In this document: one piece after another, positions 28,208 through 37,813 of the stretch
Position numbering within the stretch: position 1 is the stretch's first letter
How the letters are laid out: every line of letters begins with the position of its first letter
Assembly (NCBI RefSeq): GCF_014357575.1
Contig: NZ_JACONW010000039.1
Span: 1 to 42,870 of the forward strand
DNA: 42,870 nt
Source of the DNA: Pseudomonas folii
Lineage (GTDB): Bacteria > Pseudomonadota > Gammaproteobacteria > Pseudomonadales > Pseudomonadaceae
Reading direction: 5' to 3'
The notes under the pieces: generated by a model
The model's database searches: none
What the model saw: the letters and a program-made list of their open reading frames with translations, nothing else
Told to the model about the DNA's origin: nothing
Made by a program: the position numbers and the translations under genes

Positions 28208-28524
28208 GATGGTCTGTTCACTTCTCGTAATTCGAAATTCGGTGGAGCTTTCGCTCTTGGCTTGCGCTCAATAGTGCAAGAGCCCAGGCACGCGTTCAAG
28301 CAATCAGCCCGTCGCTGCGCACTACAGGCGCAGACGTGCCCGTTTTTGGCAAGGCCGGGGATTATATAGCGTTAATCAAGAGCGTGCAGCCGCGCGAAGC
28401 GAACCGATCAAGATAACTTGCTGCGGATTGCCGCTCAGGTCAGCGCAGCCGCCACAGGCAAGCACTACAAACGCAGGCCCGCCAGGAAAGCGAGCCCGCA
28501 AAAATAGGGGGTACGTCAACTGCG
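28208..28524. other. Gene-free gap upstream of aspS
   Basis: This 317-bp stretch holds the aspS leader and promoter. A weak inverted arrangement GCTCTTG...CAAGAGC (around 28254-28286) is visible. No gene is seen. Confidence 0.5.
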
Positions 28525-28866
28525 TTACGCTTGTGTCAGATCCAGGCTGTCACCCTTCAAAAGATGAGCGACACATACGACTCTGATAAGGCCGCTGAAA
28601 TTCTTTACGCCGCCATAGCGCAGATGTACTTCTCTGTCGATATAAGAAAGTACCGCATTGACAGAGCAATTATTTGATCTCGCAATCGTGGAGAGAATAT
28701 TCCAGTACACATTCTCCAGACGCAGACAGGTTGCCAGACCATTCAGCCGCACCGACTTCGAATGCGGTTGAGCCAGCGCCATATTGAAATCTTCGACAAA
28801 CGGATCATTGCAAATCTTCGCGTGACGTTTCAGGTCTTTTACGTCGCTTTCGACCTCTTGAACCAT
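28525..28866 (-). CDS. Ribbon-helix-helix domain protein
   Basis: A 113-residue protein with a C-terminal RHH_4-type domain: LRLENVYWNILSTIARSNNC begins with the strand and first helix, and NFSGLIRVVCVAHLL is the second helix. This family is a small DNA-binding or scaffold fold, but these members lack well-studied targets. The N-terminal 40 residues are unrecognised. A good ribosome binding site (GAGGAAG) precedes the ATG. It stands alone between aspS and dps. Confidence 0.7.
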   Translation of the reverse strand: MVQEVESDVKDLKRHAKICNDPFVEDFNMALAQPHSKSVRLNGLATCLRLENVYWNILSTIARSNNCSVNAVLSYIDREVHLRYGGVKNFSGLIRVVCVAHLLKGDSLDLTQA

Positions 28867-29206
28867 AGCGGCTTCCTCTAAACAATAAAATCGGGTCCCA
28901 TGAGAAACATTTAAATATAAATAAATGCCCGTCTATCAGGCCCGATTTACGTTTTGATAACCAGCCGCATTAAGACTTAGAGTGTGTAGGACATGACCAC
29001 AAAGTACTGAGGAATAAAGACTAAGTAGCGATCACTAAACACTGATCACACCTAGAGGTAATGAATAGTTATGGAGTTACAAGAAAAGTGTCTCAGTTGA
29101 GCCGCAATGACACATGAGCCCTGAGCCAAGGGCGAAAGGATTAGCAGCCCGCGGGATTCAAGCAGGCGAGTGCCAGGCACCACTCGCCTGACACTCGCCT
29201 GAATGG
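28867..29206. other. Gene-free gap between RHH gene and dps-like gene
   Basis: This 340-bp gap is AT-rich near the RHH start (TAAATATAAATAAATG around 28911-28926), where that gene's promoter should lie. Near the dps end it holds an inverted repeat (CAGGCGAGTG 29163-29172, CACTCGCCTG 29181-29190) followed by a second copy of the right arm (29192-29201). The hairpin may help end the dps transcript although no T-run follows. No gene is seen. Confidence 0.5.
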
Positions 29207-29680
29207 TTACTTGGTTTCCAGCATCGAGCGAAGCATCCACGCGGTTTTTTCGTGGACCTGCATTCTCTGCGTCAGCAAATCTGCAGTCGGCTCGTCGCTA
29301 ACCTTATCCAGAAGAGGAAAGAGACTACGCGCAGTGCGCACTACAGCCTCTTGTCCCTGAACCAGACTTCTGATCATATCTTCGGCACCCGGCACACCCT
29401 CTTCTTCTTTGATAGAAGAAAGACGCGCGTACGTTGTATAAGTGCCCGGAGCCGGGAAGCCCAGTGCACGAATACGTTCAGCAATGGAATCAACCGCCAG
29501 AGCCAGTTCGTTGTACTGCTCTTCAAACATCAGATGCAGGGTACGAAACATCGGGCCACTGACGTTCCAGTGGAAGTTATGAGTCTTCAAGTAAAGCACG
29601 TAGGTATCTGCGAGCAAATGAGAAAGACCATCGACGATTGACTTGCGATTCTCTTCGCTGATACCGATATCGATTGCCAT
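29207..29680 (-). CDS. Dps-like ferritin family protein
   Basis: A 157-residue four-helix ferritin-like protein of the Dps family, which stores iron, consumes peroxide and can protect DNA. Ferroxidase-site residues are visible across the dimer interface: [13 protein letters not shown] (two His), [27 protein letters not shown] (Asp/Glu). The C-terminal end is short with no lysine-rich tail, so DNA binding is uncertain. AAAGGGGA is placed well before the ATG. The orthologous P. aeruginosa gene sits in the same order next to aspS. Confidence 0.9.
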   Translation of the reverse strand: MAIDIGISEENRKSIVDGLSHLLADTYVLYLKTHNFHWNVSGPMFRTLHLMFEEQYNELALAVDSIAERIRALGFPAPGTYTTYARLSSIKEEEGVPGAEDMIRSLVQGQEAVVRTARSLFPLLDKVSDEPTADLLTQRMQVHEKTAWMLRSMLETK

Positions 29681-30059
29681 GTATTTCCCCTTTCAATTGA
29701 TGGTTTTAATCCAGCAGGTACAGGGGTCACTGTATCAAGACGCAGAGCAGGACGCAGCCCTGCATTGCAAATACCTGCCCCTTGCGACAGCCAGAACGCA
29801 GAATCCCTGATCGTGGACAGCGGACACCGCCCGTCGCTTTGTCACGTCCGGGGCTGCAACTGTGCGATGTAACGCAAGCTGTTGATTTGAGTAGCTCTGA
29901 GCTTTGCTGTTAAATACACCGCGTGTCGCGACAGCTGATTGATCAGGCTACCGCGCATAGGCTGAAAGATCACGCGTGCCTCACGCCTCAACTTTTCAAG
30001 AAGCGTACCGGGTGCCTTCAGCTATTTCCTTGCGATCCATCTTAATGTGAGTCATCAAC
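29681..30059. other. Divergent gap between dps-like and cold-shock genes
   Basis: This 379-bp region separates the divergent dps-like and membrane cold-shock genes and must carry both promoters. No gene, tRNA or strong hairpin is recognised. Confidence 0.4.
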
Positions 30060-30662
30060 ATGTTGAAAATAGTCCACCTGCTAACGGGAGCCGCAGCCCT
30101 GCTGCTTTCCTTTATCCCCAGCCTGCGCAGTGAAGCCTTGTCTTCGTTGCTGCAACCCGATGCGCTTTATCTGGCATTCTTCGGTCTGCTCAATCTTGTA
30201 TTGGCACCCGTGATCCCCTACTGGAACAGAGGCCCACGTCACCATCTGCAAAATCTGGTCAGTGCATTACTCGTTCTCGCTGTTGTTCTTCAAATCCTGA
30301 CCTTGCTTGTCCCCCTCGAAACCATCGCTGGTCAACCGGCAATCATCGCAGCGCTGACCGCAGCACTGATCGCAGTCGCCTTGCATCTGGCCGTCAGCTT
30401 TTATCGGTCATCTCCTTCACCTGTTGCACAAAGCCACGACATGACCAACCGCGATACGGGCACCGTGAAGTGGTTCAACACGTCCAAGGGCTTCGGCTTC
30501 ATTTCCCGCGACTCCGGCGACGATATTTTCGTGCACTTCCGGGCCATTCGCGGTGAAGGTCACCGGGTACTGGTTGAAGGTCAACGCGTAGAGTTTTCGG
30601 TGATGAATCGCGACAAGGGCTTGCAGGCAGAGGATGTGATTGCCGCTTTGCCACGCCGCTGA
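30060..30662 (+). CDS. Membrane-anchored cold-shock domain protein
   Basis: A 200-residue fusion: about four hydrophobic segments (near 4-20, 37-52, 64-84, 90-113) followed by a full cold-shock domain (about 133-197). RNA-binding motifs RNP1 KGFGFI and RNP2 DIFVHF are intact. Ordinary CspA proteins are about 70 residues and soluble, so this one would hold its single-stranded nucleic-acid binding domain at the cytoplasmic face of the inner membrane. An equivalent gene exists at the same place in P. aeruginosa. The ribosome binding site is weak. A bidirectional terminator follows. Confidence 0.85.
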   Translation: MLKIVHLLTGAAALLLSFIPSLRSEALSSLLQPDALYLAFFGLLNLVLAPVIPYWNRGPRHHLQNLVSALLVLAVVLQILTLLVPLETIAGQPAIIAALTAALIAVALHLAVSFYRSSPSPVAQSHDMTNRDTGTVKWFNTSKGFGFISRDSGDDIFVHFRAIRGEGHRVLVEGQRVEFSVMNRDKGLQAEDVIAALPRR

Positions 30663-30680
30663 TTATTTCTGCAGCAATAC

Positions 30681-30716
30681 AAAAACGGCCCTCTATATAT
30701 AGAAGGCCGTTTTTTT
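30681..30716. terminator. Bidirectional terminator between cold-shock gene and slyX
   Basis: Arms AAAAACGGCC.TCTATA and TATAGAAGGCCGTTTTT pair over 17 bases with one mismatch. The T-run on the plus strand serves the cold-shock gene and the A-run serves slyX on the minus strand. Confidence 0.9.
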
Positions 30717-30731
30717 GTGTTGAGCAAAAGC

Positions 30732-30938
30732 TCAATAATGAGGCGGCGGCTCATCCTCGCCGAAAATCTCGAACTGACTTCCCATTTCCTCCTGGCGCTT
30801 GAGCATTGCCGCGAATTGCTGCTGCAGGCGATCCAGGGCTCGCTGCTGAGCAACCAGTACGTCGTTCAACGCCTGAATCGTATCGTCCTGAAAAGCCAGT
30901 CGGCTCTCCAGATCGGTCACGCGCGCTTCAAGACTCAT
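30732..30938 (-). CDS. slyX: SlyX family protein
   Basis: A 68-residue protein, mostly coiled coil ([22 protein letters not shown], then [19 protein letters not shown]) and ending in the family's acidic-proline tail DEPPPHY. Its molecular role is unknown. Its start overlaps the stop of the HIT gene by four bases, so the two are coupled. Confidence 0.9.
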   Translation of the reverse strand: MSLEARVTDLESRLAFQDDTIQALNDVLVAQQRALDRLQQQFAAMLKRQEEMGSQFEIFGEDEPPPHY

Positions 30939-31366
30939 ACCGACTCCTGCACAAAGATGAAGTCCTTGACCAGAATCGTTCGTAGCTGATCCTTGATCAG
31001 CGAGAACTCCTGCGCCGTGTAAGGCTTGGCCGGATGCTTGCCCCAGACAGGCGCTGGCCAGGCGATGTCGCTTCTCCGCCGCACGATCACATGCATGTGC
31101 AACTGACTGACGACGTTACCCAAAGCTGCCACATTAAGTTTGTCAGCGTTGAACAAGCCCTTCAGTTGCTCTGAAAGCACAGTCGTTTCCTGCCACAACT
31201 GCAATTGATCGCGCGCATCCAGCTGGAACACTTCGGAGATATCCGGACGCCGAGGCACCAGAATGAACCAGGGATAATTCGAATCATTGGACAGCAGCAG
31301 TCGGCACAGAGGGAAATCGCCGATCAGTAAAGTATCTTCTTGCAAACGTGAATCCAGAGCGAACAC
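30935..31366 (-). CDS. HIT family protein
   Basis: A 143-residue histidine-triad nucleotide hydrolase or transferase fold. The signature here reads [10 protein letters not shown], with the first of the three histidines replaced by Gln, a form seen in other bacterial members of the family. [10 protein letters not shown] marks the first beta strands. The substrate is unknown. It precedes slyX on the same strand; the 1-kb gap upstream holds its promoter. Confidence 0.88.
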   Translation of the reverse strand: MFALDSRLQEDTLLIGDFPLCRLLLSNDSNYPWFILVPRRPDISEVFQLDARDQLQLWQETTVLSEQLKGLFNADKLNVAALGNVVSQLHMHVIVRRRSDIAWPAPVWGKHPAKPYTAQEFSLIKDQLRTILVKDFIFVQESV

Positions 31367-32365
31367 GAGTAACTCCTGATTTACAGGTTAGATTTGCGCC
31401 GATCTGTAGTTTAGATATCGCCGCACAGTAACCGGGAGGATACGCGGGAAAAACCTCAACTTCACCGCTTACCTGATTCCCGGCCAGCTTTTGCCCCATG
31501 CCTGGATTCCGGGTCTGGCCCGATCTGCTCGACAGCCCGTGGCTATACGCACCAGCAAACGCCCTGCCACGCAACAAATGCCCCTTTTTGGCACACGCGT
31601 GTGAACGCGCTCGTTACAACAGCTGTTACGTATCGCTACAGCTCTAGTGGTCGAAACCGTGGCGACCGAAGCTGAAAAACGGATTGCGTCAGGAAAATGA
31701 AACGCGTTGGGCCAATTCAGGAATGACGCGCGAGAGCAGGGACCCACATTAATGCATCAAACGCAGTCACCGCACCAAAACAACCCACCTTCTATCCACG
31801 GATTGCCTGATCATGAGGAATCCCCCCGTTCCAGGAGCATCAAGGTAACGCTGCCGACGGCCAGACCTGCTATTCCAGCGATGAAACTCAATACCCCATC
31901 AAAAAAAATGAGATATTTTTTCTTTTTATTTCATAGCCTTAACGAGAAAAACGAAAGTAAATACTAGTTTTTTCACGTTTTTTTCTCATTCTGCTTAGCT
32001 TTGTGCACGGTTGTTGCTATGTTACTGGACAAGGTTGAACGATCCTCTGGCGGAAAACAGAGAGCGATCAATCACGAAAGGTGGAGAAAATCATCCACCA
32101 TTGGATACGCAGGCAGGGCGCAGGCTCGATGTTTCGATAGCCAGATCATTGAAGTCAGGCACCATCGAAGGCTTTGTGTTTGCGACATGGACCGTAATTA
32201 TTTGCGACAGCGCTGTAAAGATTCTGCAAGGTTAGGTCTGTAACTATAGCCACCATTGTCAGCGAGATATAAGTTTCGCCGACACAAAAAAAGAAAGAGC
32301 CGTCCAGATAAAAAAACAGGTGGGCGGCAGTACTCTTCTCTTAAAAACCAAAGGAGCAAGTCACA
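31367..32365. other. AT-rich 1-kb gap upstream of oprD-type porin
   Basis: No intact gene is seen in this 999-bp stretch. Around 31900-31990 it is strikingly AT-rich, with runs of A and T. A possible broken small membrane gene lies at 31811-31934 on the minus strand. The last 100 bp are the leader of the porin gene, with A-rich tracts and a good ribosome binding site (AAAGGAGC) before 32366. A small RNA or long leader is possible. Confidence 0.5.
31811..31934 (-). pseudogene. Possible frameshifted small membrane protein
   Basis: From the ATG at 31934 (AAGG two bases upstream) the frame stops after two codons. With one base fewer in the following A-rich tract the same ATG would open a 40-residue protein: a lysine-rich start, then a hydrophobic segment including VLSFIAGIAGLAVGSVTLML, ending ERGDSS and TGA at 31811-31813. 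A TTG at 31891 could instead start the last 26 residues. The composition is that of a single-span membrane peptide. No homologue is recalled. Confidence 0.3.
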
Positions 32366-33703
32366 ATGAGAGTGATGAAGTGGAGCGCAATCGCACTGGC
32401 CGTTACTGCTGCCAGCACCCAATTGGCAACGGCTGCACCGTTTGTCAGCGACCAGGCTGATGCCAAGGGTTTCATTGACGGCAGCACACTGGACGTCAAG
32501 GCTCGCAACTACTATTTCAACCGTGATGGCAAAAATGGTGGCGGTGATCAGCGTGACTGGACTCAAGGTTTCTGGGGCAACTTCAGCACTGGCTACACTC
32601 AGGGCACTGTCGGCGTCGGCCTTGAAGCATTCGGCTACTGGGGTCTGAAGCTGGATGGTCAGAACCAATATGCCGGCTCGGGCAACCTGAGCCTCGATGG
32701 CAATGGCGATAACCGCGATGAACAGGGCAAGGCCGGCGGCGCTGTTAAATTCCGCGTTTCGAAGACTGAACTGAAAATCGGCGACATGCAGCCTACCAGC
32801 CCTGTATTCGCAGTGGGCGGCTCCCGCCTCTTGCCTCAGACCGCCAGCGGTCTCAGCCTGCAAAGCAGCGAGATCGCAGGTCTGGATGTTGAAGCAGGTC
32901 ACTTCTACTCCGGCACCAGCCAGAACGACAACAGCCACGATGGCAATATCTTCGCCACCTACGCGTCAGTGGGCACGCCCATTACAGCAAGTAGCGCAGA
33001 CTTCGCAGGCGGCAAATACGCCATCACCGACGGCCTTGGCGTTGCTTTCTACGCCGCGAAACTGGAAGACATCTGGAACCAGTACTACGCCAACGTGAAC
33101 TACGCGCTGCCATTGACTGACGATCAGTCCCTTGCTTTCGATGCCAACATCTATCGCACCACCGATACTGGCAGCTCGAAAGCAGGTGACATCAGCAACA
33201 CCGCCTTCTCCGGCTCGGTTGCTTACTCGTTCGCCGCAGCACACACCGTGACTCTGGCCTTCCAGAAAATCAACGGTGACACCCCATTCGACTACATCGG
33301 TATCGGTGACAACAACAAGGGTGGCGACTCGATTTTCCTGAATAACTCCATTCAGTACTCTGACTTCAACGGCCCTGGCGAAAAATCCTGGCAGGCTCGC
33401 TACGACCTGAACATGACACCGTATGGCGTGCCCGGTCTGAGCTTCATGACCCGTTACGTGACCGGTGATGACATCGACGGCACTAAAATGGCAGCCGATA
33501 GCCCCTACAGAGCTTATGGCTACCTCGCTGACGGCAAGCACCACGAAACCAACCTTGAAGCCAAGTATGTGGTTCAGAATGGCCCCGTCAAAGACATGTC
33601 GTTCCGCATCCGTCAGGCATGGCACCGTGGCAACACTGACCAGGCTGAAGGCGACGTTAACGAGTTCCGTCTGATCGTCGACTACCCGATCTCGATCCTG
33701 TAA
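32366..33703 (+). CDS. OprD-family outer-membrane porin
   Basis: A 445-residue OprD/Occ family porin. The signal peptide (WSAIALAVTAASTQLATAA) is followed by the family N-terminus (FVSDQADAKGFIDGSTLDVKARNYYFNRD), repeating amphipathic beta strands, and the terminal strand RLIVDYPISIL, much like OprD of P. aeruginosa. Substrate-specific channels of this family pass basic amino acids, dipeptides or carboxylates; the exact substrate cannot be told. AAAGGAGC lies upstream and a terminator follows. Gene order (HIT-slyX-csp on one side, proS on the other) matches the oprD locus of P. aeruginosa. Confidence 0.9.
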   Translation: MRVMKWSAIALAVTAASTQLATAAPFVSDQADAKGFIDGSTLDVKARNYYFNRDGKNGGGDQRDWTQGFWGNFSTGYTQGTVGVGLEAFGYWGLKLDGQNQYAGSGNLSLDGNGDNRDEQGKAGGAVKFRVSKTELKIGDMQPTSPVFAVGGSRLLPQTASGLSLQSSEIAGLDVEAGHFYSGTSQNDNSHDGNIFATYASVGTPITASSADFAGGKYAITDGLGVAFYAAKLEDIWNQYYANVNYALPLTDDQSLAFDANIYRTTDTGSSKAGDISNTAFSGSVAYSFAAAHTVTLAFQKINGDTPFDYIGIGDNNKGGDSIFLNNSIQYSDFNGPGEKSWQARYDLNMTPYGVPGLSFMTRYVTGDDIDGTKMAADSPYRAYGYLADGKHHETNLEAKYVVQNGPVKDMSFRIRQAWHRGNTDQAEGDVNEFRLIVDYPISIL

Positions 33704-33728
33704 TCGCAACTCAGCTTCTCGTTTAAAG

Positions 33729-33755
33729 AAAAGCCCGGCTCATGCCGGGCTTTTT
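33729..33755 (+). terminator. Terminator after oprD-type gene
   Basis: The stem AAGCCCGGC/GCCGGGCTT with a four-base loop is followed by a run of five T. Confidence 0.9.
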
Positions 33756-33874
33756 CATACATGGGCGAATCTGATTTCACTGCAATCCTGAAGCGGTCGC
33801 GGCCTGTACGAGACTAGACACTGCCCGTACAATGCCCAGTCATTTCCAGTCTCAGCAACCGACAACGGCCAACC

Positions 33875-35590
33875 ATGCGCACCAGTCAATTTTTGCTCGC
33901 CACACAGAAAGAAACCCCTTCCGATGCGGTCGTGATCAGCCACCAGCTCATGCTGCGTGCGGGCATGATTCGCAAACTTGCTTCCGGCCTGTACACCTGG
34001 CTGCCCATGGGCTTGCGTGTGTTGCGCAAGGTCGAAGCCATCGTTCGTGAAGAAATGGACGCTGCTGGCGCACTGGAAGTACTGATGCCTGGTATTCAGC
34101 CCGCCGAGCTGTGGCAAGAGTCCGGCCGCTGGGAACAGTACGGCCCTGAACTGATGCGCCTTACTGACCGGCACAACCGTGAATTCTGCCTGGGTCCGAC
34201 CCACGAAGAAGTCATCACCGATCTGGCCCGCAACGAGCTTAATAGCTATAAGCAGCTGCCAATCAATCTGTACCAGATCCAGACTAAATTCCGTGACGAG
34301 ATCCGCCCACGCTTCGGTTTGATGCGTGGCCGCGAGTTCGTCATGAAAGACGCCTACTCGTTCCATGCTGATCATGCTTCCCTGCAGGTCACCTACGATC
34401 GCATGCACCTGGCGTACTGCAACGTGTTCTCGCGTCTGGGCCTGAAATTCCGCCCGGTTGAAGCCGATAACGGCTCGATCGGTGGCGCAGGCTCGCACGA
34501 GTTCCACGTACTGGCCGAATCTGGCGAAGACGATATCGTGTTCAGCGATGCTTCCGATTACGCGGCGAACATTGAAAAAGCCGAAGCCGTACCTCGGGAA
34601 ACCAGCCGTGGCGCTGCAACTGAAGAACTGCGCCTGATCGACACCCCTGATGCCAAGACCATTGCGCAACTGGTGGAAGGCTTCAATCTGCCGATCGAAA
34701 AGACCATCAAGACTCTGGTGGTGCACGCTGCAGAAGAAGGCAAGCTGATTGCCCTGATCATTCGTGGCGACCACGAGCTCAACGAAATCAAAGCCGCCAA
34801 ACTTGAGCAGGTTGCCAGCCCGCTGGTCATGGCATCCGAAGCCGAACTGCGCGCTGCAATCGGTGCCGGTGCAGGCTCGCTGGGCCCACTCAATCTGCCA
34901 CTGCCTTGCATTATTGACCGATCGGTTGAGCTGATGAGCGACTTCGCTATTGGTGCGAACATCGATGACAAGCACTATTTCGGCGTCAACTGGGAACGTG
35001 ATCTGCCTGTACCGGCCGTTGCCGATCTGCGCAACGTAGTCGCAGGTGATCCGAGCCCGGACGGCAAAGGCACACTCGAGATCAAACGCGGTATCGAAGT
35101 TGGCCACATCTTCCAGCTCGGGACCAAATACAGCGAAGCCATGAAGTGCCAGGTGCTTGGCGAGAACGGCAAACCGGTCAACCTGTCCATGGGCTGCTAC
35201 GGCATCGGCGTTTCCCGCGTAGTTGCTGCTGCAATCGAGCAGAACAGCGACGACAATGGCATCATCTGGAATGACACCCTGGCGCCCTTCCAGATCGCCC
35301 TGGTGCCACTGCGTTACGAAACGGATGCAGTCCGCGAGGCGACCGACAAGCTGTACGCCGAACTGACCGCCGCAGGTTTCGAAGTACTGCTTGATGATCG
35401 CGACAAGAAAACCAGCCCTGGCAACAAGTTTGCCGACATGGAGCTGATTGGCATTCCGCATCGTATCGTCGTCAGTGATCGCGGTCTTGCCGAAGGGAAC
35501 CTGGAATACAAGAGTCGGACCGAGTCCGAAGCCCAGGCCCTTCCGGTTGCCGAGGTACTGTCCTTCATCCAGGGCCGCGTCAGCCGCTGA
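33875..35590 (+). CDS. proS: Prolyl-tRNA synthetase
   Basis: The 571-residue class II synthetase of the bacterial type has motif 1 ([13 protein letters not shown]), motif 2 ([21 protein letters not shown]), the editing (INS/YbaK-like) domain at about 230-400 that removes mischarged alanine, motif 3 ([12 protein letters not shown]) and the C-terminal anticodon-binding domain. It starts at the ATG at 33875. The terminator follows at once. Confidence 0.97.
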   Translation: MRTSQFLLATQKETPSDAVVISHQLMLRAGMIRKLASGLYTWLPMGLRVLRKVEAIVREEMDAAGALEVLMPGIQPAELWQESGRWEQYGPELMRLTDRHNREFCLGPTHEEVITDLARNELNSYKQLPINLYQIQTKFRDEIRPRFGLMRGREFVMKDAYSFHADHASLQVTYDRMHLAYCNVFSRLGLKFRPVEADNGSIGGAGSHEFHVLAESGEDDIVFSDASDYAANIEKAEAVPRETSRGAATEELRLIDTPDAKTIAQLVEGFNLPIEKTIKTLVVHAAEEGKLIALIIRGDHELNEIKAAKLEQVASPLVMASEAELRAAIGAGAGSLGPLNLPLPCIIDRSVELMSDFAIGANIDDKHYFGVNWERDLPVPAVADLRNVVAGDPSPDGKGTLEIKRGIEVGHIFQLGTKYSEAMKCQVLGENGKPVNLSMGCYGIGVSRVVAAAIEQNSDDNGIIWNDTLAPFQIALVPLRYETDAVREATDKLYAELTAAGFEVLLDDRDKKTSPGNKFADMELIGIPHRIVVSDRGLAEGNLEYKSRTESEAQALPVAEVLSFIQGRVSR

Positions 35591-35595
35591 GTCCC

Positions 35596-35630
35596 GAAAG
35601 CGCCCATCGAAAGGTGGGCGCTTTCGTTTC
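35596..35630 (+). terminator. Terminator after proS
   Basis: Eleven-base arms GAAAGCGCCCA (35596-35606) and TGGGCGCTTTC (35615-35625) with an eight-base loop, then GTTTC; a weak T-run but a long stem. Confidence 0.75.
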
Positions 35631-35663
35631 AGCAATGACGCGCCTTAATCCGCAAGAGATCTC

Positions 35664-36617
35664 ATGTTCAAGCGATCCCCCTTTAGCCTGGGTTGCGTGC
35701 TGGTTTGCGCCACCCTGGTCAGCGGCTGCGCCAATCAACTGTCGCAACGTAGCGAGCACGAAGAACGCATCGAACGCAAATTGCTCTCGCATAGCGTTCA
35801 GATCGACCTCGGTGAACCCAAAACACTTGAGCTCCCGCAACGACGTGTGCGTATTCACGAACAACGGACCTTCGAGGTCACTGAATTTGAAGTAACGCGT
35901 CATTACGACCGATACACGCCCTACCAGCCCTGGCGAGAAATCTACGAGATTCCCCTCGGCGCAGTGGCGGTTGTCGCGGGCGTCGGTGCCAACGTCGCGA
36001 ACGTCTTTGCGCTGGGCCGCCTGCCGGACAGCATGACCAAGGACTGGATCAACTACGGTGTCGCCGGGCTCAACCCGTTCATGAATGCGCCCTCCCACGG
36101 TCGCGCTCAGCAAAACCTGGCGGGTGTCAACGAGGTACAGCAGGACAAAAGAATCGAGAACACCACCCTGCCGTGGAGTGAGCGCCCGGTCATGGTCAAG
36201 GCCGGACCCCAGACGCACGAATTGATGACCGACCGAAATGGCGTCTTGCGCCTGAGCCTGCTGGACAGCCCGTTTGCTGAGCAGGATTTGAGTCATGTCA
36301 CTCGCCTGTATCTGAGCGTCGAGGACGACCAGGACAACACCCATGCCAATGCAGATCTGGTGGTCAGCCGTGACTTGCGCGGAAAATTGATCGAAGCCCA
36401 CGGCCTGATTTATGACGACCTGGAAGATGACGAGGTCAGCCAGTGGGTTTACCGGGTCAAGCGCCTTTCTGATCTGGGCCTTGAAGAAGAAGCCAGCGAC
36501 CTTGAACAAAGCCTGATCGAACTGACCCGGGACGATCCGCAGTTGCAGCGCGAATTTCTGAAATCCCTGGCCAAGGATGCGGGCCGACTGGTGGCCGATC
36601 CCGGCGCGGAAAAGTGA
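35664..36617 (+). CDS. Lipoprotein of unknown function
   Basis: A 317-residue lipoprotein with signal peptide and lipobox LVSGC (cysteine at about 22). Beyond that I recognise no domain: a charged N-terminal stretch, a short hydrophobic segment (GAVAVVAGVGANVANVFALG, about 94-113), then an acidic C-terminal helical region. An equivalent gene follows proS in P. aeruginosa. Its role is unknown. It converges on dinB across an inverted REP pair. Confidence 0.75.
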   Translation: MFKRSPFSLGCVLVCATLVSGCANQLSQRSEHEERIERKLLSHSVQIDLGEPKTLELPQRRVRIHEQRTFEVTEFEVTRHYDRYTPYQPWREIYEIPLGAVAVVAGVGANVANVFALGRLPDSMTKDWINYGVAGLNPFMNAPSHGRAQQNLAGVNEVQQDKRIENTTLPWSERPVMVKAGPQTHELMTDRNGVLRLSLLDSPFAEQDLSHVTRLYLSVEDDQDNTHANADLVVSRDLRGKLIEAHGLIYDDLEDDEVSQWVYRVKRLSDLGLEEEASDLEQSLIELTRDDPQLQREFLKSLAKDAGRLVADPGAEK

Positions 36618-36635
36618 CCTGAAACGCCCTGTTTT

Positions 36636-36729
36636 CCGTAGGACTGGCTTTAGCCGGGAGAGGGCCAGTGCAGTCGCAGCATATTTGTCGTCAGCACCGA
36701 TGCCCTCCCGGCTAAAGCCGGTCCTACGG
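36636..36729. repeat. Inverted pair of REP elements
   Basis: Two near-identical units in opposite orientation (36636-36665 and 36702-36729), each carrying CGGCTAAAGCC-type and GTAGGAC cores, differ at one base and a two-base indel. They are separated by 36 bp. REP pairs of this type lie at the ends of convergent genes in Pseudomonas and can fold into a long hairpin; here they sit between the lipoprotein gene and dinB. Confidence 0.85.
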
Positions 36730-36745
36730 TAGACACGAAACAGCG

Positions 36746-37813
36746 TCAATTCGAACGCGCAAACAGTTCCAACTGCTCATGTGCTTTTCGCAAATCATGC
36801 AAACGCACACCAATCCCCAGCAAACGGACTGGCTTGCCGCCCCGGGCAAATGCCTGGGTGAGCAAATGCTCGAAACTGCCCAGATCCCGTCCTATCCCTG
36901 CTTGCTCAAGTGTCGTCTGAGTGAAATCGTGAAACTTTACTTTCACGAACGGCTTGCCGGGCCGGTATTGCCCCTCCATCCGCTCTACCCGCCCGTTGAG
37001 GGTTTCCAGCAATTCTGGAAGCTTTTTCAGGCAACTGGCCAGATCAGGAAGATCGGTGTCGTAAGTATTTTCCACGCTTACAGACTGACGCCTGCTGTCA
37101 TTTTGTACCGGTCGCTCATCAATACCACGAGCCAGTCCCCACAGACGCTCGCCGAACGAACCAAACTCTCGCACCAGCGCCAGCTTTTTCCAGTCCCGCA
37201 GATCAGTACAACTGACAATGCCCAGCTTTCCCAACTTGTCGGCAGTGACCTTACCAACACCGTGAAGCTTGTTGACGGGTAATTGCGCAACGAAATCTTC
37301 GACTTGATCGGGGGTTATCACAAACAGGCCATTGGGCTTCTTCCAGTCGCTGGCAATTTTGGCAAGAAACTTGTTAGGCGCAACGCCAGCCGACACCGTG
37401 ATATGGAGCTGTCTGGACACCCGGCGTCTAATGTCCTGGGCAATACGCGTCGCGCTGCCTGAAAAATGGCTGGCGTCAGACACATCAAGGTACGCCTCAT
37501 CCAGCGACAACGGCTCAATGAGGTCGGTGTAGTCACGGAAGATGGCCTGGATTTCTTTGGACGCCTCTTTATAGGCATCCATTCTCGGCTTGACGATGGT
37601 GAGGTCAGGACAAAGCTTCAATGCGTGCCGCGATGACATGGCCGAGCGCACACCGTAAGCGCGTGCCTCGTAATTGCAGGTCGCAATGACACCTCGCCTA
37701 TCCGCAGAGCCACCCACCGCCAGCGGTTTGTCCGCCAGTCGAGGGTCATCGCGCATTTCGATGGCTGCATAAAAGCAATCACAGTCAACATGGATGATTT
37801 TTCGCTGCGTCAT
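36746..37813 (-). CDS. dinB: DNA polymerase IV
   Basis: The 355-residue Y-family polymerase carries out translesion synthesis. Catalytic residues are D10 in HVDCDCFYAAIE and the acidic pair in SLDEAYLD near 104; the helix-hairpin-helix VNKLHGVGKVTADKLGKLG and the little-finger domain follow. No LexA (SOS) box was recognised in the 100 bp upstream, so SOS control is not shown. It starts at the ATG at 37813. Confidence 0.96.
   Translation of the reverse strand: MTQRKIIHVDCDCFYAAIEMRDDPRLADKPLAVGGSADRRGVIATCNYEARAYGVRSAMSSRHALKLCPDLTIVKPRMDAYKEASKEIQAIFRDYTDLIEPLSLDEAYLDVSDASHFSGSATRIAQDIRRRVSRQLHITVSAGVAPNKFLAKIASDWKKPNGLFVITPDQVEDFVAQLPVNKLHGVGKVTADKLGKLGIVSCTDLRDWKKLALVREFGSFGERLWGLARGIDERPVQNDSRRQSVSVENTYDTDLPDLASCLKKLPELLETLNGRVERMEGQYRPGKPFVKVKFHDFTQTTLEQAGIGRDLGSFEHLLTQAFARGGKPVRLLGIGVRLHDLRKAHEQLELFARSN

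Noticed and set aside
26366..28369. Long 667-codon plus-strand frame opposite aspS
   Set aside because: It mirrors the codon positions of aspS on the other strand and shows no domain; a GC-rich shadow frame.
31707..31967. 86-codon plus-strand frame ending in a Phe-rich tail
   Set aside because: No ribosome binding site, low complexity, and the hydrophobic part is produced by the A/T runs; the minus strand reading is the more protein-like one.
33755..35635. 626-codon minus-strand frame opposite proS
   Set aside because: Antisense shadow of proS; no recognisable protein and no ribosome binding site.
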